NCBI RefSeq assembly: GCF_014534685.1 | Contig: NZ_JACVVX010000008.1 | Span: forward strand, 106,540-170,539 | Direction: 5' to 3' | Length of the DNA stretch: 64,000 nucleotides | DNA from: Oryzicola mucosus | GTDB lineage: Bacteria > Pseudomonadota > Alphaproteobacteria > Rhizobiales > Rhizobiaceae | Shown: in pieces, positions 31,526 through 39,547 of the stretch | Position numbering within the stretch: position 1 is the first letter of the stretch | How the letters are laid out: the number at the start of each line of letters is the position of its first letter | The notes under the pieces: model-generated | The model's input: the letters and a program-made list of their open reading frames with translations, nothing else | Databases searched by the model: none | What the model was told of the DNA's origin: nothing | Made by a program: the position numbers and the translations under genes

Positions 31526-32340
31526 CAGCCAAGATCCGCACACAGCGCCGTATCCAGTCGATCGATGTCGGCTTTCGGCTTATTCGCGTGCTTGAAGGAG
31601 CCAGCGGCAAGCTGCCGCTGAGCAAGATCGCCGAGCTTGCAGACATGCCAGCCAGCAAGGCGCATCTCTATATGGCGAGCTTCGTCCAGGCCGGTCTCGT
31701 CGAGCAGGATCCGGTCACGATGCGTTACGGTCTCGGCCGCTACGCCCTGCAACTCGGCGCAGCCGCGATGCGTCAGCTCGATGTCGCGCAAGTTTCGCGG
31801 GAAGCGCTCGACATGCTGCAATCGGAAACCGGGCTGCTCGTTTTTCTCACCGTCTGGGGCAATCGCGGGCCGGTAATCATCGCCAAGGTCGACGCCACGG
31901 TCGAGGTGCTGGTGTCGGTCCGCGTCGGCCACGTCCTGCCGCTCTACCAGGCGGCGACAGGGCGGGTTTATCTTGCCTACAAAGCGCGGTCCGCGATCCA
32001 GCATGTGGAGACCCGCGAGCGGCCGGTGGACGCAACGCTCAAGCAGCGGGCCGAGGAGAGCCTAGCGCTGATACGGCAACGACAACTGGCCTTCTCCGAC
32101 AGTCAGATCAATGCGGGCTTCGCCTCCATTTCGGCGCCGATCTTCGACTATGCCGGTGAAATCGCCGCCGCGGTCACTGCGCTCGGCATGAAGAACGATA
32201 TCGATATCGACCCCCAGGGGCGTACAGCGCAGCGCGTGCATGCTGCCGCGGTGGAAGTGTCGCGAAAGCTCGGCTGCCCGCCGGATGTCTTGCGCGAAGA
32301 TTTCGCCGATCCGATCTCCAACGACCGCAAATCAGCCTGA
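31522..32340 (+). CDS. IclR family transcriptional regulator
   Basis: A 272-residue regulator with an N-terminal winged helix (RLIRVLEGASGKLPLSKIAELADMPASKAHLYMASFVQAGLV) and a C-terminal IclR effector domain (LPLYQAATGRVYLAY, GFASISAPIFDYAGEIAAAVTALG). IclR proteins control aromatic acid catabolic operons such as pca and mhp. It probably acts on the divergent tct/monooxygenase region, where the 12-6-12 repeat is a good binding site. Confidence 0.9.
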   Translation: MTAKIRTQRRIQSIDVGFRLIRVLEGASGKLPLSKIAELADMPASKAHLYMASFVQAGLVEQDPVTMRYGLGRYALQLGAAAMRQLDVAQVSREALDMLQSETGLLVFLTVWGNRGPVIIAKVDATVEVLVSVRVGHVLPLYQAATGRVYLAYKARSAIQHVETRERPVDATLKQRAEESLALIRQRQLAFSDSQINAGFASISAPIFDYAGEIAAAVTALGMKNDIDIDPQGRTAQRVHAAAVEVSRKLGCPPDVLREDFADPISNDRKSA

Positions 32341-32351
32341 AGGATACAGAC

Positions 32352-33032
32352 ATGGGAGAAATGCTGCGGCTTCGCGCCGCCGACGGTCATGAACTGGGCT
32401 GCTATCGCGCAGCGCCTGCGGGAACGCCGCTTGGTGGCGTCGTTGTCCTGCAGGAGATTTTTGGCGTTAACGACCATATCCGCAGCGTCTGCGACAAGTT
32501 CGCCGCGGACGGCTATGTCGCATTGGCGCCGGCTTTGTTCGACCGCTTCATCCGAGATTTCGAGTCCGGCTATTCGCCTGACGAGATCGCTGCCGCGCTC
32601 GGCTATCTGAAGTCGCTCGACTGGGATGCGTTGATGCTCGACACGGAAGCCGCGATCGAACGCCTGCGCAAGGAGACGGATGCGGTGTCACTTGTCGGGT
32701 TCTGCCTCGGTGGATCGCTGGCGTTCCTGGCGTCCACAAAGCTGGACGGCCTCGACGCCGCCGTCTGCTATTATGGCGGCATGATCGCGAAGTTTGCCGA
32801 TGCAAAGCCCTTGTGCCCGGTGCTGATGCATTTTGGCGAGATGGACGGCTCGATCCCCTTGAGCAACGTGGACACCGTGCGCGCCAAACGTACTGAGGCC
32901 GAGATCCGCCTTTATCCGGCCGGGCACGGCTTCAACCGCGGTGCGCCGGGCACGCCGGATGCAGAGCAGGCGGCTGTTGCCTGGGAGCGCACAATGCATT
33001 TCCTGGCAGACGCCAGGGGTGATGGACAATGA
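32352..33032 (+). CDS. Dienelactone hydrolase family protein
   Basis: A 226-residue alpha/beta hydrolase with the dienelactone hydrolase nucleophile motif GFCLGGSLAF (Cys nucleophile), Asp in GEMDGSIP and His in YPAGHGFNRG. Classical members open dienelactone to maleylacetate in chlorocatechol or related pathways. It lies 11 bases after iclR and overlaps the next hydrolase by four bases (ATGA), so it belongs to the monooxygenase operon. Confidence 0.87.
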   Translation: MGEMLRLRAADGHELGCYRAAPAGTPLGGVVVLQEIFGVNDHIRSVCDKFAADGYVALAPALFDRFIRDFESGYSPDEIAAALGYLKSLDWDALMLDTEAAIERLRKETDAVSLVGFCLGGSLAFLASTKLDGLDAAVCYYGGMIAKFADAKPLCPVLMHFGEMDGSIPLSNVDTVRAKRTEAEIRLYPAGHGFNRGAPGTPDAEQAAVAWERTMHFLADARGDGQ

Positions 33033-34237
33033 AGCAGGAGCAGGCGAGAGAGCGGATGTTGGCCAACGACCCCACCTGGACACGGGTGCCGCTGATCGTC
33101 TCCTTCCCGGATACGGCCCGTTTCACGGAAACCTACGGCTTCGCCGGCAATTCGGGGCGCGTCAATCTCGAGGGTCAATTGTTGCGGCCCGCTCAGCCAT
33201 CATCCACGGTCTATGTGTTCATGCACCCGACCTCGACCTTGCAACTCCTGCCAATGCCGATGGCGCTCGCCGACCGTGGGCTGCATGTGCTGTGCGCGGC
33301 GAGCCGCTATCCGAAGAATGACAGCGCACTGATCATGGAGAAGGTGGCGATAGATCTGGGCCGCTGGCTGGATTACGCCCGAAACGAACTTGGTTACGCC
33401 AAGGTCGTGCTGGTCGGCTGGTCGGGCGGCGGCTCGCTGTCGCTGTTCTACCAGGCGCAGGCGGAAAACCCGACGATCACCCACACGCCGGCGGGCGACG
33501 AGGTAAACCTGGTGGAGGCCGGTCTCAAGCCGGCAGATGGGGTGATCTTCATCGCCGCGCATCTGTCCCGGGCGGAGACGCTGACCGAGTGGCTCGATCC
33601 TTCCGTCCTCGACGAGCTCAACCCGGACCGGCGCGACCCTTCGCTCGACATCTACGCTCCGGATTGTCCCGACCAGCCGCCTTATTCGCCGGCCTTCATC
33701 GCGCGTTTCCGCGCTGCACAGGTGGCGCGAAACCGCAAGATCACCAACTGGTGTCTCGACACATTGGAACGTCTCAAGGCACGCGGAGGGCCGGAACAGG
33801 AGCGCGCCTTCGTCGTCCACCGCACGATGTGCGACGTGCGGTGGTTCGACACCTCGATCGATCCGAACGACCGCAAGCCGGGCTGGAGCTATATGGGCGA
33901 TCCGCGTACCGTCAATGTCGGGCCGGTGGGATTGGCGCGCTATACGACGCTGCGCTCATGGCTCAGCCAGTGGAGCTACGATTTGTCAAACGCCAAAGGG
34001 CCGATGAACGCGCGGCTGATCAGCCGCTCGCCCGTGCTGCAGATCGAAAACAATGCCGACGAGGCCGTTCCGGCGACGCATAATCCGACGATCGCGGCAG
34101 CGCTGGCCACGCCGGACAAGGACTATCTGCGGATACCGCATGCGACGCATTACTATCTCGGACAGCCGGAGCAGCTGAAGAGCTGTCTCGACACGCTGAC
34201 CGACTGGAGCAGGCGGCACCGTCTGCTGGACGAATGA
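33029..34237 (+). CDS. Alpha/beta hydrolase of unknown specificity
   Basis: A 402-residue protein with the nucleophile elbow VVLVGWSGGGSLSLFY (G-W-S-G-G) and a likely catalytic His in IPHATHYYLGQPEQL near the C-terminus; an Asp at NNADEAVP may complete the triad. A ~130-residue insert separates elbow and Asp. Similar proteins occur in aromatic gene clusters without a defined role. It is translationally coupled to the dienelactone hydrolase and is the last gene before a terminator hairpin. Confidence 0.75.
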   Translation: MKQEQARERMLANDPTWTRVPLIVSFPDTARFTETYGFAGNSGRVNLEGQLLRPAQPSSTVYVFMHPTSTLQLLPMPMALADRGLHVLCAASRYPKNDSALIMEKVAIDLGRWLDYARNELGYAKVVLVGWSGGGSLSLFYQAQAENPTITHTPAGDEVNLVEAGLKPADGVIFIAAHLSRAETLTEWLDPSVLDELNPDRRDPSLDIYAPDCPDQPPYSPAFIARFRAAQVARNRKITNWCLDTLERLKARGGPEQERAFVVHRTMCDVRWFDTSIDPNDRKPGWSYMGDPRTVNVGPVGLARYTTLRSWLSQWSYDLSNAKGPMNARLISRSPVLQIENNADEAVPATHNPTIAAALATPDKDYLRIPHATHYYLGQPEQLKSCLDTLTDWSRRHRLLDE

Positions 34238-34243
34238 TGGCGG

Positions 34244-34268
34244 CCGCAGGCGTTGGAGGCGCCTGCGG
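34244..34268 (+). terminator. Hairpin between convergent hydrolase and VOC genes
   Basis: A perfect 9-bp GC stem CCGCAGGCG/CGCCTGCGG with a 7-nt loop, 7 bases after the hydrolase stop. No long T-run, so termination may be partial. Confidence 0.5.
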
Positions 34269-34289
34269 TCCTGGGAGGATAAGACGATG

Positions 34290-34826
34290 TCAGGCAGCCC
34301 GGCCCTTCTTGGCGGCGACCATCTTCGCTTTCTTTTCGGTCCATGCCGTCATGGCGGCGTGAGCTTCGCTCTTGGCCTTCTCGATATAGCCCGGCTCTTC
34401 GGTCCGCGCCGTGATCTCGAGGCGAAGGCCGTTCGGGTCGAAGAAGTAGATCGAATTGATAAACTCATGATCGATCACATCGGTCGTCGTCACGCCTGCC
34501 GCGATCAGACGTTCTTTCATCTGCAGCACCTTTTCGACCGATTCCACTTCCATCGCAAAGTGCATCACCCAGCTGGGCGTGTTAGGGGAGGGCAGCGGCA
34601 TCTCGTTCTCGCCGAGGTCGAAGAAGGCCATGTACGAGCCGTCGCCCATCTCGAAGAAGAAATGCGCGTACGGCTTCTCTTCCCCAGTGCTTGGCACCTT
34701 GTCGGCGGTCATGCAGTTGACCAGCGGCAGGCCAAGCAGATCCTCGTAGAATTTCCGCGTCTCCTCGCCATCGCGGCATGGAAAGGAATAGTGGTAAAGT
34801 CCCTTGATCTTCGGGGCGGGTACCAT
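34290..34826 (-). CDS. VOC superfamily protein (glyoxalase/extradiol dioxygenase-like)
   Basis: A 178-residue protein with the VOC beta-alpha-beta-beta-beta fold: LYHYSFPCRDGEETRKFYEDLLGLPLV at the start, PSWVMHFAMEVESVEKVLQ in the middle and INSIYFFDPNGLRLEITARTE with the metal Glu near the end. Such small VOC proteins include fosfomycin-type enzymes, glyoxalases and single-module dioxygenases. A His (H12) and the C-terminal Glu could bind metal. Substrate unknown. It is divergent from the LuxR-type regulator. Confidence 0.78.
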   Translation of the reverse strand: MVPAPKIKGLYHYSFPCRDGEETRKFYEDLLGLPLVNCMTADKVPSTGEEKPYAHFFFEMGDGSYMAFFDLGENEMPLPSPNTPSWVMHFAMEVESVEKVLQMKERLIAAGVTTTDVIDHEFINSIYFFDPNGLRLEITARTEEPGYIEKAKSEAHAAMTAWTEKKAKMVAAKKGRAA

Positions 34827-34890
34827 GGCGTGTCCTCCTTGTTCTCGTTGACCGCAAAACTGCTTCCGAAGCTAGCCCGTCCCACGTTGC

Positions 34891-34919
34891 GGTCTGTCCC
34901 CCCGACGGGAGGACAGACC
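34891..34919. promoter_or_regulatory. Inverted repeat GGTCTGTCC-N11-GGACAGACC before the LuxR-type gene
   Basis: A perfect 9-bp inverted repeat 14 bases before the LuxR-type ATG and in the divergent region with the VOC gene. It is a candidate autoregulatory operator; it could also fold as an mRNA hairpin close to the ribosome site GGGAG. Confidence 0.55.
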
Positions 34920-34932
34920 CGGGAGAACCGTC

Positions 34933-35712
34933 ATGGCTGAGCGGGATAGTACGGAGCCATTGACTGCCGCTGTCGCCGCCATCGGAACGGCGGACTTCGC
35001 CGAGCGCTTCCTCGCTGTCTTGCGTGACATTGCCGGCACGGACCTGTGCTCGGCCTTCGAAATCGGACTGGACGGTGCCCCGCACTATGTGTTCGCGGTG
35101 GGCCGCCACCCCGAAATTCCCGACTTCGCCGAGAGTGCGTCGCTGGCTTATGCCCGCAACTACTGGCAGCGCGATCGCACAACCCAGCGCGCACTGGTTC
35201 AGTCGGCAGGCACGGTGCAACTCGTCCGGCAGGCCTGGAACGGCATTACCGATCCCGACTACCGACGCGCCTGCTATGAACGCGGCGGCATCGTCGAGCG
35301 CCTGACACTCTATGCCGGAGGCGCCCGACCGCTTTTCGCCAGCGCTTACCGGACACGCACCAGCGGCCATTCGAGTCCGAGCGAGGTCGAGGCGCTGGGA
35401 AAGGCAGCCGGCTTGATCATGGCGATGCTGGCCAAGCATCTGGAAATGAAGCACCGGCCGGTCGAGGCAGGAGGCATGCCGCTGCACGAACATGCCCGTC
35501 GCCTGCTCGACAGCGGCCATGCGCTGAGCGAGCGGGAGGCCGCCGTCGCAGCCGCGCTCTTTTTGGGAAGAACGCAGAGGGAAATCTCCGAAGCCACCGG
35601 CATCGCGCTCAGCAGCGTCATCACCTATCGGCGGCGCGCCTATCGCAAACTGTGCGTCAGCGACCGGCGTGGGCTGGCCGCGTTTTTCCACGCGCTCGAT
35701 CGACGGCACTGA
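34933..35712 (+). CDS. LuxR-type helix-turn-helix regulator
   Basis: A 259-residue protein with a C-terminal LuxR/GerE HTH (LSEREAAVAAALFLGRTQREISEATGIALSSVITYRRRAYRKL). The N-terminal ~190 residues do not show an autoinducer-binding signature that I recognise and may sense an aromatic ligand. It is divergent from the VOC protein and followed 19 bases later by an SDR gene, suggesting local control. Confidence 0.82.
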   Translation: MAERDSTEPLTAAVAAIGTADFAERFLAVLRDIAGTDLCSAFEIGLDGAPHYVFAVGRHPEIPDFAESASLAYARNYWQRDRTTQRALVQSAGTVQLVRQAWNGITDPDYRRACYERGGIVERLTLYAGGARPLFASAYRTRTSGHSSPSEVEALGKAAGLIMAMLAKHLEMKHRPVEAGGMPLHEHARRLLDSGHALSEREAAVAAALFLGRTQREISEATGIALSSVITYRRRAYRKLCVSDRRGLAAFFHALDRRH

Positions 35713-35731
35713 AACCGCAAAGGAAACGACA

Positions 35732-36457
35732 ATGGATCTCACGGGCAAGGTTGCGATCGTCACCGGCGCGAGTTCCGGCATTGGCTGGGAGATTGCCAAA
35801 GCTTATGCGGCGGTGAGTGCAAAAACGGTGCTGGCGGCACGCACGGCTGCAAGGCTGGACGAACTTGCGAGCGAGATAGAGCGCGCGGGCGGTTCGGCGC
35901 TCGCCGTCGCCTGCGATGTGACCGATGAAGAGCAGGTCGAAGCGCTTTTCGCTCGGTGCCGCGAGGGTTTCGGCGAACCCGACATCCTGGTGAACAATGC
36001 GGGCATTGCCGATCACACGCCGACCGTCGACATGACGCTGGCTCGCTGGGAAGAGGTGATGCGGATCAATATCACCTCGGTCTTTCTGTGCAGTCGCGCC
36101 GCCCTGAAAGCCATGATCCCGCGCCGCAAGGGACGGATCATCAATATCGGCAGCATCTCGGCGAAGGTGCCGCGCCCCCATACGGCCGGCTATACCGCCA
36201 GCAAATTCGCGCTGGAGGGGCTTACCCGCTCGCTGGCGCTGGACGGGCGAGAACACGGCATCGCAGTGTCGATGCTGCATCCGGGCTCGACCCAAAGCAT
36301 GCTGGTGCCGGGCGTCACCGACAAGCCGCGTCCGAACTCGATGAATCCGTCTGACGTTGCCCGCGTTGCTTTGGTGATGGCCACGTTGCCGGACGATGTG
36401 AACCTGTTCGAAACGACGATCCTGCCGGTCGCAATGCCTTTTCTCGGACGCGGTTGA
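35732..36457 (+). CDS. Short-chain dehydrogenase/reductase
   Basis: A 241-residue classical SDR: TGASSGIGWEIA cofactor loop, VNNAGIAD, a Ser region (INIGSISAKVPRP) and the catalytic Tyr-Lys in GYTASKFALEG. It interconverts an alcohol and a ketone or aldehyde with NAD(P)H. The ATG at 35732 begins the usual MDLTGKVAIVTG and has an AAAGGA site; an upstream in-frame ATG lies inside the LuxR gene. Possible role in side-chain oxidation of a lignin-type aromatic (inference). Confidence 0.88.
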   Translation: MDLTGKVAIVTGASSGIGWEIAKAYAAVSAKTVLAARTAARLDELASEIERAGGSALAVACDVTDEEQVEALFARCREGFGEPDILVNNAGIADHTPTVDMTLARWEEVMRINITSVFLCSRAALKAMIPRRKGRIINIGSISAKVPRPHTAGYTASKFALEGLTRSLALDGREHGIAVSMLHPGSTQSMLVPGVTDKPRPNSMNPSDVARVALVMATLPDDVNLFETTILPVAMPFLGRG

Positions 36458-36466
36458 CTCTTGTAT

Positions 36467-36502
36467 GTCAGGTTGACGGATATATGGGTACCTGATATCC
36501 AA
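36467..36502. promoter_or_regulatory. Palindromic operator, copy 5, with an overlapping weaker copy, before the ferulate operon
   Basis: GGATATATGG-GTA-CCTGATATCC (36480-36502) is a 10-3-10 palindrome with two mismatches, matching the island consensus. A partial copy, ATGTCAGG-TTG-ACGGATAT (36467-36485), overlaps it. TTGACT (36456) or TTGACG (36475) can serve as -35 elements, placing the palindrome over the promoter of the hydratase-lyase/CoA ligase operon. Confidence 0.65.
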
Positions 36503-36528
36503 ACCACGACTTTCACGGAGTTTTCCTC

Positions 36529-37392
36529 ATGCAGACCGCCGAAACCGCGTCCGTTGCACCGAAACCGAACGGGACATGGGGCGAGAACGTCACCGTCGAG
36601 TTCGAGGACGGCATCGCCTGGGTGACGTTGAACCGCCCGGCGCGGCGCAATGCGATCAACCCTGGCATTGTCTGGGAAATGAACGCGATCATGGACGCGC
36701 TGGAGGCCGACGACCGTTGCAAGGTGATGGTCGTGACCGGCGCTGGCGAATCCTTTTCCGCCGGCATGGATCTCAAGGAATACTTCAGGGCGACCGATTC
36801 GGTGCCGCCGATCGAGCGAGAACGGCTGTTTCGTGCCAACGCCGCATGGCAGTGGCGCCGTATGATGCAATTTCCCAAGCCGACCATCTCGATGGTCAAT
36901 GGCTGGTGCTTCGGCGGAGCGTTCCAGTTCTTGGTCGCTTCCGATCTCGCCGTCGCTTCCGAGGATGCGGTGTTCGGTCTGTCAGAGATCAATTGGGGCA
37001 TCATCCCGGCCGGTATCGTTACCAAGGCCGTGGTCGAGGTGATGAGCTTCCGCGATGCGATGTATTACATCATGACGGGCGAGACGTTCACCGGTCGCGA
37101 GGCGGCCGACATGAAGCTGATCAACAAGGCGGTGCCGGCTGCGGAGTTGAAGGACAAGACGCGGGATTTGGCCAGGACGCTGATGGGCAAGAACCCCTAT
37201 GTGCTTCGCCAGGCAAAAACAGCGGCTCGTTTCGTCAAGGACCTGACCTGGGAGCAGGCCGGCGACTATCTGATGGCAAAGTCCGACCAGACCGAATTCC
37301 GCGATCCCGAGAACGGCCGCAATACGGGCATGAAACAATTCCTCGACGACAAATCGTTCAAACCGGGACTGGAAACCTATGACCGTGGCTGA
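36529..37392 (+). CDS. p-Hydroxycinnamoyl-CoA hydratase/lyase (feruloyl-CoA hydratase-lyase), copy 1
   Basis: A 287-residue crotonase-family enzyme with strong likeness to HCHL (Ech/FerB). It shows EFEDGIAWVTLNRPARRNA, SAGMDLKEYF, NGWCFGGAF and GLSEINWGI. Family catalytic residues are visible: the Glu (E153, in LSEINWG) and the HCHL-specific Tyr (Y247, in GDYLMAKSDQ). It hydrates feruloyl-, caffeoyl- or p-coumaroyl-CoA and splits the product to the benzaldehyde (e.g. vanillin) plus acetyl-CoA. It is the first gene of the operon and overlaps the CoA ligase gene by 14 bases. Confidence 0.9.
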   Translation: MQTAETASVAPKPNGTWGENVTVEFEDGIAWVTLNRPARRNAINPGIVWEMNAIMDALEADDRCKVMVVTGAGESFSAGMDLKEYFRATDSVPPIERERLFRANAAWQWRRMMQFPKPTISMVNGWCFGGAFQFLVASDLAVASEDAVFGLSEINWGIIPAGIVTKAVVEVMSFRDAMYYIMTGETFTGREAADMKLINKAVPAAELKDKTRDLARTLMGKNPYVLRQAKTAARFVKDLTWEQAGDYLMAKSDQTEFRDPENGRNTGMKQFLDDKSFKPGLETYDRG

Positions 37393-39517
37393 AGCTGCGC
37401 TCTCGGCCGTACACCCCTCGACTCCAATCCTGGACCTCGACCGGCTGTTGAGGCCGCGCTCCATCGCCATTGTCGGCGCGCAGCCCGAGCCCACATCCAT
37501 CGGCGGCGGCGTTCTCGGCAATCTCGAGGCGTTTCATTATGCCGGTGAGATACATCTCGTCAGCCGCTCGCGCGATGAAATCCGCGGTCGTCCCTGCGTC
37601 AAGTCGATTGCCGAGTTGCCGCGCGATATCGACGTGGCGGTGCTGATCGTGCCGCAAGCCGCGATCCTCGACTCGGTTCGCGCCTGCGTCGAGCGCGGCA
37701 TCGGCGCGGTCGTCGTATTTGCGTCGGGCTTCGCCGAGGCGGGTGACGAAGGACGCCAGCAGCAGGACGAACTTGCCGAGTTGTGCCGCGATAGCGGCAT
37801 TGCGCTGCTCGGCCCTAACTGCATGGGCTACACCAATTATCCCGACGGGATTCCGCTCACCTTCGAGCCGGTTGATGTCCGCCCGCTTGCGGCTGCCGGA
37901 AAGAGGGTCGCCGTGGTGGCGCAGAGCGGTGCGACTGCTGCCAACATCCGCTTTGCCATGCACGCGCGGGGTATCGACGTCTCCTATGTGATCGCCACCG
38001 GCAACGAGGCGACCCTTGGCGCGGAACACTTCATCGACGTGCTGATCCACGATCCGCAGAACGCCGCGATTGGCTGTTATGTCGAGCAAATCCGCAATCC
38101 CGGGCTGTTTCTCGACGCAGCCCGCCGCGCTCGCGCCAAGGGCATTCCAATCGTCCTTCTGCATCCCGGTTCCAGCGCGCGAGGACGCGCCGCCGCGCAG
38201 TCTCACACCGGCGCGCTTGCCGGTGATCACGCGGTAATGGAGACCATTCTGCGCAACGAGGCCATCGCGCTTGTCGAGACGACGGACGAGTTGTTCGATG
38301 TGTTGGCGATCCTGTCGCGCTTTCCGACACCCGTACCGGGCAAAGCCGGTGTTGTGACCAATTCCGGTGCGATTCGCGGCCTATGCTTCGATTTCTGCGA
38401 GCGGATCGGTCTCGACCTTGCGACCCTTTCCCCCGAGATCGAGGCGGAGATGCAGGCGCTGGTGCCGCCCTATGTGCATGTCGACAATCCGTTCGACATC
38501 GGGACGGTCGGCTTCGCCAATCCGGCCATCTACGGTACCTCGGTGGCGGTGCTGCTCAAACAAGCGGATATCGGCATGGCGCTTCTGTCTTATGCCGGCG
38601 GTTCGCCCAAAATGCAGATCGCAAAGTCGGACGCGATCATTCCGGTCTATGCGGCAGCGACGAAGCCCGTCATTCTCAACATCGTCGGCGACGACTATCC
38701 GCTGGACGAGAAATTCATGGCCGACGTGCGCGCCAGCGGCATCCCGTTCTTCCGCTCGCCCGAGCGGGCGCTTCGGGCAATGGCGGCAATCTCAGCCTAT
38801 GCCGATGCGCTGGCTGCCACAGGCGAGCCGAAACCGCTCCTTTCGGTCGAGGCTATCGTGCCCGGTTCCGGCGTCATTCCCGAATATGCGGGCAAGCGCG
38901 TGCTGGCCGATCTCGGCATCGCCGTGCCGCGCGGCGAGATGGCGAGGAGTGTCGAAGACGCCGTCGGCGCAGCGGCGCGGATCGGCTATCCCGTCGTCAT
39001 CAAGGCACAGGCGGCGGCACTTGCCCATAAGAGCGATGTCGGTGGCGTCATCATCAACATCGCAGACGAAAAAGCACTACGCTCCGCATGGGACCGGCTT
39101 CACGCCGGTGTATCGGCGGCCAAGCCCGGCCTTGCGCTGGACGGAGTGCTGATCGAAGAAATGGCGCAGCCCGGCCTCGAAATGGTCGTCGGCGCCCGGC
39201 GCGACCCGCAATGGGGGCCTGTGGTTTTGGTAGGCCTTGGCGGCGTCTGGATCGAGGCGATCAGGGACGCGCGGCTCCTGCCTGCGGCAACGACCCGCGA
39301 GCGCGTAATCGCAGAACTCGGCAAGCTCAAGGCGGCATCGCTTTTGGGGCCGTTCCGGGGGCAACCCGCACGCGATGTCGGCGCCATCGCTGATGTCGTC
39401 GTGAAGCTCGGCCAGCTGATGCTGTCGGACCCGTCGATCTCGGAAGTCGACATCAATCCGCTGATGGTCGGGGCAGAGGGCGCGGTGGCGTTGGATGCGC
39501 TGTTCGTAAAGGACTGA
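37379..39517 (+). CDS. ADP-forming acyl-CoA synthetase, probable feruloyl-CoA synthetase (FerA-like)
   Basis: A 712-residue protein of the nucleoside-diphosphate-forming acyl-CoA synthetase superfamily. In order: CoA-binding Rossmann domain (RPRSIAIVGA, GVLGNLE), succinyl-CoA ligase-like domain with the phospho-His region (AAQSHTGALAGDHAV), and a C-terminal ATP-grasp domain (VVIKAQAAALAHKSDVGGV, DINPLMVG). Family knowledge: FerA of Sphingobium SYK-6 is of this type and activates ferulate. Lying between a hydroxycinnamoyl-CoA hydratase-lyase and a vanillin-type dehydrogenase makes the hydroxycinnamate role likely. Confidence 0.87.
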   Translation: MTVAEAALSAVHPSTPILDLDRLLRPRSIAIVGAQPEPTSIGGGVLGNLEAFHYAGEIHLVSRSRDEIRGRPCVKSIAELPRDIDVAVLIVPQAAILDSVRACVERGIGAVVVFASGFAEAGDEGRQQQDELAELCRDSGIALLGPNCMGYTNYPDGIPLTFEPVDVRPLAAAGKRVAVVAQSGATAANIRFAMHARGIDVSYVIATGNEATLGAEHFIDVLIHDPQNAAIGCYVEQIRNPGLFLDAARRARAKGIPIVLLHPGSSARGRAAAQSHTGALAGDHAVMETILRNEAIALVETTDELFDVLAILSRFPTPVPGKAGVVTNSGAIRGLCFDFCERIGLDLATLSPEIEAEMQALVPPYVHVDNPFDIGTVGFANPAIYGTSVAVLLKQADIGMALLSYAGGSPKMQIAKSDAIIPVYAAATKPVILNIVGDDYPLDEKFMADVRASGIPFFRSPERALRAMAAISAYADALAATGEPKPLLSVEAIVPGSGVIPEYAGKRVLADLGIAVPRGEMARSVEDAVGAAARIGYPVVIKAQAAALAHKSDVGGVIINIADEKALRSAWDRLHAGVSAAKPGLALDGVLIEEMAQPGLEMVVGARRDPQWGPVVLVGLGGVWIEAIRDARLLPAATTRERVIAELGKLKAASLLGPFRGQPARDVGAIADVVVKLGQLMLSDPSISEVDINPLMVGAEGAVALDALFVKD

Positions 39518-39547
39518 CGCGGCGCGCTGCGCAGTAGGGGAGGGACC

